Shown here in pieces: positions 13,073 to 26,107 of a stretch of 64,000 nucleotides of DNA. The first letter of the stretch is position 1, and the number at the start of each line of letters is the position of its first letter. The notes beneath the pieces were generated by a model. That model was given only the letters and a program-made list of their open reading frames with translations, had not been told where the DNA came from and searched no databases. This DNA comes from Asterella californica (taxonomy: Eukaryota > Streptophyta > Marchantiopsida > Marchantiales > Aytoniaceae): the NCBI GenBank assembly GCA_036924285.1, contig JAYKYS010000008.1, forward strand, positions 17,531,001 through 17,595,000. Direction: 5' to 3'. The position numbers and the translations under genes were made by a program.

Positions 13073-14515
13073 GTGTGACTCCCAAGTTCTAAACTCTCAT
13101 ATTTTATACCCATCGAACCGTATGTTTGTCATCCATCTATCATGACAAAAATAACATGTGTTTGTCATGCAGCTTGTCAATCGGTAACCATATATGTTGT
13201 CAAATCATCTTCAACTAACCATGTCATCAAGATGTCATCATGTCAGCACCCTAAATCCACCTGATGATTTGCCATGTAAGCAAATTTTCCACGTCAGCTT
13301 TTTGACACGTCGGGTTTAAGTGCCACATCTTCACATGCTACTTCATCACTCGAATGCCATGTGTATAGTATGACAAAAATCTTTGAGGTTGAGTTGTAGA
13401 GCAGAAATCATGAATCTCATAGGCTCCTTTGTACATTTAGGTGAAATAGAAAGTTTGTAGATAAGTTGGTTCTGATTTGGAAACAAATCAGAACCAACTT
13501 ACTTACAAACTAGGTTTTCTAGAAAAACACAAGGTTCCTAGATGTAGAGATATCGTGTATGTTTGAAAATGATGATGAGAGAGAGATGCATACAATCACT
13601 CGAACGATATCCAAACCTCACTTTATATACAGTTTTACTATGTATCACAAAAATGAGGTGAGTAAACTAGAACAATCTCTAGTCTTGACCCAAGTCCTTA
13701 ACCTAGTCACAAAATCCAATCTCGAGACAAGAACTATCAAAACGTAACTCGAAGCAATGAAAACACCCTTTTGCTAACAGTAAGCTTCACAACAACATCC
13801 CACTACCCAAACCGCATTTGTAACAACACCATTACATCATCACCACTTAATATAATGACTAAGTAAAATGATCATGTCACTCTAATCCAAAAGAGAGTCT
13901 AGAGTATAGCCCATGTAATCAACAATACACGAAGCGTAACTCGTATCCAAACCCAAACTTGCAGCGCCTCCACTTGTCACTATAACATTATTCTAAATGA
14001 TTCATTCTAACATAAATGAGGTCAAGAACGCAGCTCACATAACTAGAGATATAGAGAGAATTGTCTGGAACGTCACAATAGACATCCAACATGTAGTAAA
14101 GAAGTCAAAGAATGCTGATCCAAAGTCTTTATCTTTTCGTCAAATGATTTTCAAAAACCGATAAGGTTCTTCCTCCTGACTTTAAGGCTCAAAGATCTCT
14201 AAGATCCAACACCCAACAACCAAGATATGTACAATTTTTGGTTGCAAGTGATCAAAACTCTAAAACCTCCTCCATGTGATCTAAATCCACGCACACTGCT
14301 CAAATGAATCAACTGATCTGATATCCGGCCTCCCTGGTAGGTACACCTTACTACTTGTAAACTAGATACATATGAATGATTGCAAATTTTTGCATATGTT
14401 GAAATACGTATTTGTACACAATTAATATAAATATCACCGATGATTGAATTGTGCAAATGTCTTCCAAAACCTTCAATTTATGTTAAAATCATCTCATTAG
14501 GAGATCGGTAAGATT
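13073..14515. other. Gene-free stretch containing one hairpin
   Basis: No supported coding sequence. The notable feature is the 16-bp perfect hairpin at 13463-13500, listed separately. The rest is AT-rich with short frames only. Confidence 0.4.
13463..13500. repeat. Perfect 16-bp inverted repeat
   Basis: Arms 13463-13478 and 13485-13500 (AAGTTGGTTCTGATTT and its exact complement) flank the 6-nt loop GGAAAC. Pairing may resume further out between AAGTTTGTAG (13451-13460) and TTACAAACT, with a small internal loop. It may be a foldback element core or a chance hairpin. Confidence 0.75.
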
Positions 14516-14785
14516 TGAATGATGTCACTCGAAGGCTTCCGCTGTGTTATGCACCCAAGGGATGATGTCACTCATGAGCTCTTGCTGAGTTTCAGAGGCT
14601 CCCTGCTGAGTTATACAATCAAGGGATGAAGTCACTCGTGGGCTTCTGCTGAGTTATGCTCTCTTCACACTGACAAGATAATATCACTGAGGGGCCCCCG
14701 GTTGAGTTATACACTCAGGGACGAAGTCATTCCAGGATCTTTTACTGAGTGATCTCCTCATGGATGAAATCATTCAAGGTCACCT
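14516..14785 (+). repeat. Degenerate minisatellite (GATGATGTCACTC units)
   Basis: Five to six units of about 42-65 bp share the order GGGATGATGTCACTC, GGCTTCTGCTGAGTTATG, CACTCAAG. They begin near 14519, 14564, 14624, 14680, 14719 and 14760. Unit lengths vary because some units have internal duplications of the GCTGAGTT segment. Not obviously coding. Confidence 0.65.
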
Positions 14786-15911
14786 TGACCAAGTCGGCCA
14801 CTCCATAGATGATGTCACCAAAGAGAGCATTCAAAAATCATTTCATGAATTGTTGAATGTGATACCCACATACTGTCAATTTTTCATTTTTTTCATTTTT
14901 ATTTACTCTGATTTATATTTCACTGTAAATAGAGATGCTTTGGAGTGAAGGAGCAGAGAAAATATGTTTTTCTAAGAAATACTTGGAAGATGTTAATTTC
15001 TGAAAAGAATGGATTTTCTTTTTGAAGATTGTGAAGCTATTAGAAGGTTTGGAAGGTCAGCATCCTAAAGTTGTGAGGGAGGTCGACATCCAAAAGCATG
15101 CTACAACAACTAGAAGTTGGGCATTTAAGAAGAGTTATATTAATAAACAAAATAGTTCAATCAGGAGTGCAGAATCAAATCAGTGATCATGTGAGCATTG
15201 AGAAAAAGACCGAGGGCAGAATCTTCAGTGCAGATGACTCTATTTCAAGAATCGAAAGTCAACTTATTCTATTCAGGAACAGAGGTACATGGTCTATTCA
15301 TCCTTGATTACTTAAAGCGGGAAAGACTTACATAAAATTCGAGGTCAACCTATTTTATTCAAAGACAAAAGTACAAGACCCACCCATCCTTGGTTATTTA
15401 CAGAAGGAGGGAGCTCATGACTACAAGTTGACTATGTTTTTTAGCATAGACAATAATAGGTAGAGAAAATAACCTTATCTGAATTCCAAGAAGTCTTATA
15501 TAAGTACATGGGGTGGTCATCTTACCACATGGCAAGCAGAAATTCATTGTAACAAAACGAAATGTTGTAAAACCCAATGCTACAGGGTCCAAAACATATG
15601 ACTATCAGTGGGTGTTTCTTAGATGAATATAATTGTGGTGATATTTCGAGTTGTATCAAGTAGCATTGTTAAAGATAACTTCTTCTGATCCGTTTCTAAT
15701 CAACAATATATCAGATATGGATATGGATATAATGAAGCACCACTTGGAAGTGTAGGAAGGGAGATTCAAGATTTCAGTTGTTTTAGTGATGACAGCACAT
15801 TGGCAATGCCACCCCCTGACCTTTGATGTTAAGAGTAGTGTCCCTAGTGTAGGTTTGGGTAGGTTTGGAGGGTTTGTGGTTTTTGCACATCTCTAGGTCC
15901 TCTTGGCCGTA
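14786..15911. other. Gene-free stretch before the LINE remnant
   Basis: No recognisable coding sequence. Short plus-strand frames at 14760-14948 and 15098-15307 lack any domain. The final part may be the 5-prime leader of the LINE remnant that follows. Confidence 0.4.
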
Positions 15912-16343
15912 ATGGCTCTGAGCCAAACGACAGCAGCAGTTGCAACGACGTCCTTCACGGCACCGGCTCCGAAACTTCACTTTGTGGTCCCGAAGGAGGA
16001 GGGGATCAAGCACCTCAAATCACTACGTAAACTGACAACGATCACATACTTTTACACAAGGGCCCCATCTCTGGACTCATTCAAGGAGTGGTGCGGTGCC
16101 AATTGGGAAACGGCACATCAACTGAGAATCGAACATTCATGTTTTTTGGGCAGGAGCTCATTCCTAACCATTTTCAAGGATCAGGCAAACAGGGACAAAG
16201 CAGAAAGATACCCACCTATCGTACGTGGAGCCTGGGGTATAACTCTCCCGTGGACGCCTGAAGTCGAGCATCCGTCCTTCCGCCCAAATCTCCTCCCCGT
16301 CTGGATCGACCTCTCGGATTTTCAAGAGTGGTGCCAGCCGTGA
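15912..16343 (+). pseudogene. LINE ORF1-like fragment with DUF4283-like domain
   Basis: This frame of 143 residues starts from an ATG at 15912. Residues about 80-140 carry the pattern FLTIFKDQANRDKAE, then LPWTP, then LPVWIDLSDF. That corresponds to the DUF4283 consensus of a fluctuating Phe-rich strand, a 'rd' helix, a W-TP turn and a PVWV/I-L block seen in plant LINE ORF1 proteins. The frame stops right after the conserved W of the PVWI block, where intact proteins continue into more of the domain and a zinc knuckle. It is therefore truncated by a stop, although a short domesticated protein cannot be excluded. The identification rests on motif memory and not on a search. Confidence 0.5.
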
Positions 16344-17076
16344 CTACGAGGCATTCTAGAGCTTCTAGGGCCCGTGGCTAGGCTCCCTCCATCCATGAAA
16401 ACTCTATCGTACAACAACGTTAAGACGGTCATCTTGTGAAATCCAAGTATTACACCGTCCGATCACATCGAAATCGAGCTCGATTCAGTCGTCATCAACA
16501 GAACGTTACTTTCGCACGTATTGGGGAGACAAGCATCCCCGGGAGCGGTCAGATTGTTACATCTGACATGAAACCGAAGGATCCCAACCTCTCGGAGTCG
16601 GGTGAAATTCAGCACGTAATCTCGGTAGCAACGGAGGAGAGCTCCAATCCACTGAACAGCCGCACGAAAGAACCTGTGCACGCGAAGGGGGGCACCACAG
16701 CAATCAAGCAAGCATATTGAGGTTATCGGACCTTCTATGGGAGACCCAAGCCTCATCCTATCCACGGAGGGGGAAAAAACTCCCAGGAAATTCCGCTCTA
16801 AGGATTCTGCAACCACATCATTGGCCAGATCTGCTTCTCCAAAAACAGATCGAGGAAATTTTGCAGTTGCACGACCTCTGGCTAATTCAGATTCAAACCC
16901 AACCATCTCCCAGATGGTCAATCGAATTATAGACCAATCAAGTGGAGAGGATTCCTCCAAGAGGCGGTTGTACGTCCCGAAGTCTAGCACAGCTCCGGCA
17001 GTCCTCCCGAAACTGAAAAAGAGGGCGGCAGAGAGAGAGTCACTCATCAAGAAGCAGGAAACAAGGGAGCGAACAG

Positions 17077-17265
17077 ATGTCAGCCAACGGGATCCTGCCA
17101 CGAGGCAGGATGAGGGATAGGAATTCCCTAAAATCTAGGGAGCCGCTCATCACGACTTCCTGGAACATGGGGGGACAAGGCCAACCCACACGTAAGTACC
17201 AAATAAGGAATTTCATGCAGAAAATAAAACCTCATATATACTGCCAACATGTCAGCTTGGGATGA
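17077..17265 (+). pseudogene. LINE ORF2 amino-terminal endonuclease fragment
   Basis: Near residue 25 the frame reads LITTSWNMGGQG, then RKYQIRNFMQKIKPHIY. This fits the start of APE-type endonucleases of plant LINEs (a SWN-RGL block, then an IR-L---KPDI helix/strand). It stops where the catalytic LQE motif would be expected; the sequence there reads YCQHVSLG, so the glutamate is lost. Later endonuclease-like words occur in other frames to about 17960. I regard this as a dead ORF2 in line with the ORF1 fragment upstream. Confidence 0.5.
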
Positions 17266-18423
17266 TTTTGAGAGATGTACGCATAGTGGCTGACAATGCT
17301 AAGGCGTTAGCTTGAGCTTGCGAGCTAACGATGGACGTTTTGGAAGACCGATGAATCCAACGCAAGCACACAAGACGTCATTGTGTAGGCTAGGAATAGG
17401 ATTAGATGTTTTGTGCAGAGACATATCGAGGATTAAGATTTGGGAGGAATTGAGACGTGAGGAAAGAGGATTGGACGCTTCAGTTACATATGAAGGAGAG
17501 TTGGACCATTTCCACCATTCTAAAGTCCAAACTTGTTGTCATTGAATCCATCAAGATCAGAACACTGAGTTCTACAAGAAATTGAAATCGAACGGTATGA
17601 GAATTATAGGTGGAATTTACATGTAGGAAAATACTAATGTCAAATTTTCATTCGTTTACAGTTTGAGGTTGGATTGTTCTTCGCGATCGGTGGACCAAGC
17701 TCTTCATTTCTGGTATTGATGCGATTGGGGAGTCTACGCAAAAGAGAAGACCCTACTTTGATCGGATTGTTGGTTTGAGTTTGGTGAGAAAATTTGAGCC
17801 GTAAGGGATCGGTTTGCATCAGCTTTTTGCTTCTTGTGACCAAATTTCTCGTGTGGTTTTGCGAAAGGTGCTCGAAATGATTTGTTTGGAATCTCATTGG
17901 GTTCAAGGTGGTGTAACAATTTTGTTCTATAAGGTCCTTATGATCCTTAGATTCTTACACAAGATTGGTCCCACAGTGGATTCATATGTCAATTCATCTC
18001 TGTTTGTTATACAAAAGTCAGTACGAGTCATTATTCATACATAAACAATGATTTTGATTCACAACAATTAGACAACCATGTCTTTTAACCTAATCACATC
18101 ATGTGAGCATTCTCCATTCAGATTATCTTTCTCCAAAGTCACAAATATAATCGATTGAACTTCCAATCTAGGGCTATCTTCTACAATCCATCCACATATA
18201 TTTGTCTAATTAGTCACTTCAAGGCTATGACTGACGTTCAAGCGCAAGAGACTAATGTGACCAGTCCCATCTTTAACTTCATATTCTCCTACTTCCATAA
18301 CCTTATTTTCTTTGTTCAACTTGCTCTGTTAACTAAGTAAAATAATCGATCTCATTGTCTCGTTGATCATATGATCTGTTTTACTGCAAGTTACAACGGT
18401 TTGACTCCAATTCTCATGAGGAC

Positions 18424-18840
18424 GATATCTTTTGTACTACTAATGATATAAAAGGGTAAACCTTGTGTTTTACACTGAAACATAAATATACACTGGGAAT
18501 GTCGAAAAGTCAATCTGAGAATAACATATTAGTAGCAAAATCAAGGTTACCAGGTCGAAGACTAGAGGTCTTTTGAAAAGAGAGATCGGCGTCTTTAAAG
18601 ATAATTCTCCTCTTCCTCTCGTTAAATCTCTTAACGTGTAGATCTCTCCGAGATCTAAAAGACATGTTGAGTCTTTGACTGCAATGTCTTGTTTGAATAC
18701 CTAGTCTCTTTTCAAAAGATCTATGGTCTTCGATCTGATAACATTCTCAGGGTGACGTTTCGACATTCCTGGTGTATATTTATGTTTCAGTGAACGCATA
18801 AGATTTATTTTTTTACACCATTAGTAGTACAAAAAATATC
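18424..18840. mobile_element. Inverted-repeat (MITE or foldback) element, 417 bp
   Basis: The two ends are long imperfect inverted repeats. The left end starts GATATCTTTTGTACTAC and the right end, read on the minus strand, starts GATATTTTTTGTACTAC. Similarity continues for roughly 150 bp through blocks such as CACTGAAACATAAATATACA, GGAATGTCGAAA and TCTTTTGAAAAGAGA. The centre has no ORF. The flanks may include a 5-bp ATATC direct duplication (18425-18429 and 18836-18840), which would put the element proper at 18430-18835. GATATC is itself palindromic, so this is ambiguous. Superfamily not assigned. Confidence 0.7.
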
Positions 18841-21800
18841 CTTTTTTCAACACAACCAAAACCTATGAAAATTGTAGAGCAAGCAACTTCTTGTCACAAA
18901 GCCCTCCTAAACTAATCATTAACTTGATATGTCACTTTGAAAATCTACTCGGAATTCCTCCAACAAAATGTAGATGTTGACCTCCAATATGCTCGTGTTT
19001 GAAGCATTAACCTCCAGTTGTTGATCTACTAGCGTTGATCTCCACTCCCATTGTGAGATCAACGTCAGTATATACACTATATACATGAACTCAATTGGTG
19101 TCATGAGCACCTTCCTCACCAAGAAAAATATGTCAATAGTCCATGCTAGATATAGAGTTGGATATTTTTAGGACGTGTGTCCCCTACCACTGGGTCCTAG
19201 AGTGACATATGAAGGCACGTACTGCAATTGGTATTCCTCAAGAACTTCTCACTATCACTTGTCTCTCTTATACTACTTACTACCTCTCTGTGCACATCAG
19301 AATGATAGACTTCTAGAATGATGAGACAGTAGACTCTTCTGCTGACATCCTGTGACTCTTTTGTATGTTGATTAATAGTTCACTCTCCCTGCTGATTGGA
19401 CGGATAGATCAAGGCTCTGAATGTATGCTAGTCTCTCGGACATATGCATTTCCTCCTGTAAGTATTCATTGTATCGGATCAATCGTCCGAAAGTGAAGAT
19501 TTTTTATCTCAAGTCAGAAGCATGAAAGGAGTTACTTGACAATTTTTGTTCTAGTTGTCTGTTATTATTAGTTCGACTTTGTGATTGAAGTTTTGATTCA
19601 GGTTTACATTAATGTGCAGATTTACACTATTATTTCATTATAGTTTCTCGAGTATAGTTTACATTACATAACACTAAAAGATCCTAGAGTTTCAATTCAT
19701 GTTTCGGCTCAAGTTTACACATCAAGAGATCCTAAAAGTTTGAAAGTGTTCTTATTCTTGTTTACATGAGATAGTTTGCAATAGATTTTGGTTCATGTTT
19801 TTGTTTTCGTTCGTTAGCTACTCGTTCATATACTTATTCTTTACCAAATCGATGGTCCTATGGAGTTACGTGATATGTTGATCAAAAGCTCATTTTTATA
19901 ACACACTGAGCTTGATAGTCTTGTTTTCCCATAATTATACACAGTCGGTCACAGTAATGAATACACTTGGAGTTGATTTTCAACTCATCATCGTTAATGA
20001 GTCTCCAAAGATCATAGTTATGAAGAAGTAGTTTGACTCCAAAACTCCAAGTAATATAGTTAGATGATCTAACTTAGGAATATCATCTGTGTGTTCTGAA
20101 ACTATTCGCATATAAAGCAAATGTACTAGCTCAAATCAAAAAGTTCACAACTCTTTATCAATGTGAGATCTTTTACAACTTGCACTCTCCAACCACTCTC
20201 GATGATCCGAGAGTCTTTTGTTGTTATTAATGTAATAATAATAACAAATTATCTATGATCAATAACTAAATTCTACTCACAAATATCCAAGAAACTTAAC
20301 TTGTGGAACTTGTCATCATTCTTCACTTGCCAAGTACGTTCGATGAAAATAAAAAACTTGATAAATTTTCTCTTTCAACCTTTCGACAAAACATGAAGCT
20401 ACAGTTATGATATCATGTTGAGAAAATGAAGGGAGATCAGCTGTACATCATCTTCCAGAAAATGATCACATATAGTGATCGAGTAGTAGTACTCGCATAA
20501 AGAAATGAAAATGCTACAAAAACAATTAACTACATGGACATGACAGAAGCGTCTCCAAAAGACTAAGATGACTTAAGACTAGTGACTTAAGACATGACTG
20601 TTATCACCATTAAGAGATACTACTTCATTATGAAGCGCTAAGCTGAACTATGCATCCTTAACAAAACTCGACCTTCTCCTTTGAAAGTAAAAATCATCAG
20701 AAGCTCAAAGTTTATTGGTCTCTTGATGCACTAGATTAGAAACTATGAGGAGCATGACACATAAACTATAGATTGTTTACTCAAGCAACTAGTGGCTGAC
20801 TTGCCACGTCTCAAATATATTATAAAGAACCAAAATCATTTCATCCATATATGCTCTCAGTCCTTCCTTTCACGTCCTTGATAAGATCTCTAACTTGGTG
20901 GATTTTTCCAAGAGCATTTCGGCTTTGATGATCATTGTTGCAAGTCATCGATGTTAAGACTTGCATACTCAATCTCTCAGTCCTAAACAATAAACTCCAC
21001 ACCAACTCGCTAGATGTCATATGAGTTAAGAGTTCGCACTTGTGCAACAAAAATAATTCACTCAGGTCCTTTCAGACTGAGTTCTGTTTGGATCTTTGAA
21101 AATGCTCAAATTTCTTTTAGTCTGGATCAGTTCTTTTTTATCTATTTCGACCTGAGCACAAAACTCCTTTATGCTCATGCACAATAGCACATCTCCAATT
21201 TCCACACACTAAAATTGCTACAATCTTTAGCTTTCTAGTGGTCCATCAGAGATATCTCAATTGTCATGATCAGAATGACAAGAACATGTGTGCAACAAAT
21301 GTTGAGAGAGTTTTTCTTGGAGAGAACAAATCAATTTGTCTAGAGAGTCCTCTTTTGACACTTTTCAAACACCTCATGAATGTCTTGTAAATCATGGACA
21401 GGATAAGACTGTGCATAGTCTTCATGATTGCGCATCAAATCCATCATGATTTCACCCCGCTACCTATCGACTCAACTACATCATAAAATAATAAAAGTGA
21501 ATTTATGTGGACCGTCATCAAAGATAACAAACTATGAAAGTTTCAACTTCAATTACGAACACTATAAACGAGACTAAAAATTGTGAAAACTTATGTGCTC
21601 CTTCTTCTCACGCTTGGGGAGTATTGAGATAAGAGATCAACTTGTGAAAACCTAACATGTAGTCAAATTAAGCATATGACATGACAAAGTAACCTAAGAC
21701 GATCGGTTACAAATGGTGGCAGGACTAGATCAAGCAACGATAAAGAAGACTTGGGATCAAGTTTATCAATCGTTGTGAGAGTGAAGTAAATCAATAAATA

Positions 21801-23481
21801 ACAGCTTTTTCAACAAAATAGTCCATAAGATATTACTTACTCACAGAACTACATGGCATTGAAGACTGATGGAACTATCATTTCACAGACAAGTATACAA
21901 GCTAACTTCCAAAGAAGATCAATGAACCCATCATTTGCATGATAAATATAACCTTGAAGAAAAATAGTATCAAATAAACTCTTCATGCTGAACCACAAAA
22001 CTAAGTTGTAGACTGACGAATCCATCGTTGGCAAGGTAAGATATCTGGAGAAGTTGTGATATAAAATCCAGACTTCAAACTGATATCAGTTCGAGTAATA
22101 AAAAGAGTGTATGAATATACTTACCAAGTTTCACAACAAATCTCATCTGGATAAATCTTCCTTGCCCTGCAAGATTCATGATTTTATCATGATCTCATTA
22201 ACCATAACCATAAGCTATTTTAAGTAGATTCACCTTTGTAAATACCAGTTTCCACAGTTTTCCTTTTCACCAAGAGATCATATCTTTCAGTTCTAGATTT
22301 TATGTATGTCTCTTACTCGCTAAAGAAAGAGTAACCTCTTTCATGTACTCTTTCTTTTCTTCTCTTTCATTTGACTCCTCATGGGCTTCTTTTGTAATGA
22401 TTTTCTCCTCCTTTTATATGATAAGAAACTGGAAATGTGAACCACACTATACCCTGCACCTGGAGAGCATGCAAAGTGAAAGGGTGAAACATGCTAGTTG
22501 GAAAAACCACTTTTAAGTAAATTACGCTGGTTTATCTTTAGATTACACCTGGTGAGAAGTTATAAGTCCAATCCGCCCAGTTGGAAAAGAAATGAGAAAG
22601 TCTCCCCAGGTCGAGTATTAAAATAATAAATGATGAAATATGGAACTGCCAACGTGAAGCTTCCGTCAGCACAGCAGCAAACAAGAAGCATTGACAATCA
22701 CATCTCCCCTGCAACTAATTCGTGCTAAGCACTGTTTACTCCATAAGACGGTCAAATGTGGATAAACTTAACCACAGTTATTTTTAGTAAAGAGGAGCAG
22801 CACAAGGGACAAGAGCAAGTTGATGATGACACACTGCTTGGAATACAATCAGCAGTAACTTGAGCAGGTATTCACTTGGCAGGACAAGTTCAATAGCACT
22901 ATTGACTTGCTTGCCTATTAAAATAGCCGGTAAACAAGACCACCACAGACAAAACCAGCGCTCGACCGACGCTAAACTAGGGCCTTCTTTTCCTTCTAAG
23001 CGAGGGGAGATGGCGCAATAGTACCCCCGAGGACTCAAAACTCAAGCCGCTTGTTCTTGAGCTGACAAGCGACAACAGCAACAGAAGCTCGACCAAAGCT
23101 AAACTTGGCCTTGATTAACTCTCGCGCTAGACGTGGACACTCCACACTGGCGTAACTAAATAGTCGGGTCTTCTGTAGAGCCAGGTTTACTGTTCTCTAA
23201 CTTGTCTGGCGTAGAGCACCACAGACAACAACAACTTGGCCTCGGCTATAGTTGGATATAACCAATGACAGGTGTTTGCAAAAAGATGGGAAGGGTCGGG
23301 AGAATAGTGAGGAGTGGACGTTTAGGACATGGGAAATAATAAATAGAACATGACACTTGTGTATGCACATTATGGGGCATGGAGCTGTTTAGGACATGAC
23401 ATTTACTATTATTAATAGATACATAAATAAATTAGATATAAAAGAGTCGACAGGAGATGGTGCGGTTTAGGACATGGAAAG
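18841..23481. other. AT-rich gene-free stretch
   Basis: No supported gene, RNA or clear repeat. Many short frames occur on both strands with no recognisable domain. Long runs read like decayed repetitive DNA, but I could not assign a family. Confidence 0.4.
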
Positions 23482-24777
23482 GTGGTGGTCCGTGTTACCA
23501 TATCAGTAATTAACTGGGGAAGGACGAAGGAATGGAGGTGTCAGGTAAGGTCAGGTCAGGGACGGGCAGGGACGGGCAGTGCGTGTACCACTTCAGCGGG
23601 AAAGGCTAATCGCCGATTTTTCTCCCCCGAGCTAGAAAATGTCAGACTCGCAGCTCAAAAGCCTGAAGGGGAGTGCGACTGGACAGATTGTTGCTCATTC
23701 CGTCCATCCATTCCGTCCGTCCTTGCTCTATCTTTCCGATTCGACCCACACCTCACCTGTAGAGGACTTAAATGATCCATGTCTCCGGGGCCACGTAGCG
23801 GGTGTATTATAGAATATCGGTCGGATGCACATATACATACTGTAGGGGTAACTGGATCGGGCGCCGAGTACACATAGGAGAAGTCTGTCAGTCCCATGAT
23901 GTTGGTGATCACTGTAGAAAAAAATGTATTTGCTCTCTGATACGATGCTATGTGATGTAATGCTGTATGTCCGAGGATGTCATACGATGATGAGGTGAAA
24001 GGAGAAAGCTTCTTCTGTTCTCATCATCTTTTCAGATTAGAAGTCCCTGCCTGCCTGCTGACCGATCTGATCCTATCGGCTCCTCTCCGCTCTGTTCTGA
24101 TCGCCAGCCGCTGCTACTTTTACTTGTTACTATCACCTGCGTGGGCTAGGCGTGATGTAGTAGTGCCCGGCAGAGGTACAGAACAGAACGGTCCTTAGGG
24201 AAGGAAAATAAGGAGAGCAGTAGGAGTAGGAGGAAGCGGAGAAGGGGGGCATGAAAATTGAATTTCAACTTTCAAGTTGAGGACGAATGGGACTGGAGGG
24301 GGGACCCGGAGTGATTGGACGGAGGGCGAGCGCTGCTGGGTGCTACAGAGTGAGGGAATTTTGTCTTTTTCCTTTGTTTGGGATGAGGCTGGAAGGAAGG
24401 AGCCGATCGCTGACCTGACAAGCTGAGCCGGAAGAGGCGAGGTGAGGCTATGGGATGGGATGGAATGGGTCCGGTCCGATGGGATGACATGGGATGTGAG
24501 GAGTAGTGGGTTAGGTGAACTGGGTGAGACCTAAACGAAAGCAGAAGAGACTATGGCGCTACAGTGCGGCAGAGTGGAACTCGCCCTTACCGCCTCCCGC
24601 GGGTGGGCGGGGCTGGGCTGGCTCTCTTGTTCAAAATCCTCTTTCTAGGTTCACTCACTTCTCCTTCTTCTTTCTACTACTTGCTACAGGCACCTGTAGT
24701 TTGTTTGATTGACAGGGGCCCGATGAAGCGGGGAGGCGATAGTAGGAGTCAGCGAGTTCAGTTATGTAGATTGAGTT

Positions 24778-24795
24778 GAGGGGAGGGGAGGGGAG

Positions 24796-24835
<40 letters not shown>
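24778..24835. repeat. (GGGGA)n followed by (GA)n
   Basis: A short GGGGA pentamer array runs directly into about 17 GA dinucleotides. Read directly. Confidence 0.9.
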
Positions 24836-24840
<5 letters not shown>

Positions 24841-25228
24841 GAGAAGAAGGGGGCGAAACGTACGGAGGCGAGGGAGGGAGGGCCCAGAGGGGGGTCGGAG
24901 GTGGTGGGCTCCGCAGCTGGAGCGAAACGGGGACGGCAAGGAGATAGGAACGGAGGAGGGGACAAAGAACAACAGAGGTAGAGAGAAAGGGAGAGGAGCG
25001 GGTGAACATGACAGAGAGGGGTGGATGTCGTAGTGGACAGTGGCGCTGCTGCTGCTGCCGCTTTGTTGCTTAGCTTTGACATGGAAGTGAAAGGGCAGTC
25101 TGTAATGTAGCACGGAAGCAGCAGAGGGATGAGAGCTCTGGCGAGTAGGGACAGCAGTGAGCGAGTGTGCGAGAACAGAACAGGGAACTCTGATCTTCAG
25201 GGTGGTGGGCAGGGAGGCAGGGCAGCCT

Positions 25229-25247
25229 GGGACGGGACGGGACGGGA
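25229..25247. repeat. (GGGAC)n short pentamer array
   Basis: Almost four GGGAC units. The complementary pentamer (CCCGT/GGGAC-like) forms another array at 30880-30906 on the other side of the GRAS gene. Confidence 0.8.
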
Positions 25248-26063
25248 AGGGAAAAGAATGGGAGGGAGGGATGAGGGAATTGAGGGGAAAGGAAGAAATG
25301 AAGAGGGCGGGGATGAATAGGGAGCCCAAGTATGTGACGAGGATGCTATGCAGCAGCTCCGTCTGACACTAACAAGACAAACGGCTCGCCACTGGCTGTT
25401 GCACTGTTGTCGCTGCACTCCCCTGAGTTTTTGCAGACAGGCCTTCCTGACGAGGAGGAGGAAGAAAGAGAAAAAGAGAGAGCCAGCGAGCGTTTCTTTC
25501 TGCGTGGGCGTTTGTGTGATTGTTGTTGGTGTGTAGTAGTATAGCGCTCTGTTCCGAAGGAGTAAGTACGGGAGCGTACTCCGAAAAGGCTGTAGTAGAT
25601 AGAAGAAGAAGAATCCAACCGGCGCAGCGGGGGAAGAGTTGAAGCTTTCAGAATTCCGGGTTTCGGAAGAAGGAGGAGGAGAAGGAATATGTTTGGTTGC
25701 CTTCTCTCATCAGAGTTCTCTCTGTTCCCTCGAGCTTATCCCGTCGGTCAATCCTAGGTCTTTCGTTCGCATCCCTTGAGATGCTTCCCTTCAAAGTGAG
25801 ATTGTAACTGGAGGCTTTGCTGATGTACAGAAGTAGAACGAGGCTGCATCGTTACGGTTTTCTGTGTTGAACATATCTCGCACTCTTTTCTTTAGTTGTA
25901 GCAGTCAGACCTCAATCTTATCCGCCCCTGCTTCCAGTCTTCCATCTCCCTCTTTTCGCTCCGCACATCATCACTTTTCCCCTTTACCTGTTCGACATCC
26001 TGACATTAGTTCAGCGCTAGCAACACCCTCTTGCTTTTGCAGTGGCTTTGGTCGTCTAGCACC

Positions 26064-26064
<1 letters not shown>

Positions 26065-26106
<42 letters not shown>
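26065..26106 (+). repeat. (TC)n microsatellite ending in TTCAG
   Basis: About 20 TC dinucleotides are immediately followed by TTCAG at 26105-26109. A pyrimidine tract running into CAG is the form of a 3-prime splice site, so this microsatellite may double as the polypyrimidine tract of a leader intron. That role is inference. Confidence 0.85.

Positions 26107-26107
<1 letters not shown>

Larger units (their letters stand above)
15912..17960 (+). mobile_element. Degenerate LINE-type retrotransposon remnant
   Basis: The order is an ORF1-like frame with a DUF4283-like domain (15912-16343), a broken linker with basic low-complexity protein in shifting frames (16436-17120), and the amino end of an APE-type endonuclease (17077-17265). 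Scattered endonuclease-like words such as YFDRI follow near 17740-17770 in broken frames. This order matches non-LTR retrotransposons of plants. No reverse transcriptase block (YADD region) or A-rich tail was recognised, so the copy is decayed and probably truncated. The right limit is approximate. Confidence 0.6.

Noticed and set aside
16463..17101. 212-residue minus-strand frame across the LINE linker
   Set aside because: It is opposite to the LINE orientation, lacks any domain and overlaps plus frames that fit the LINE order.
24655..25329. 224-residue minus-strand open frame upstream of GRAS
   Set aside because: It is Ser/Pro/Leu low-complexity protein translated from purine-rich microsatellite DNA. 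Other frames are equally open and no domain is visible.
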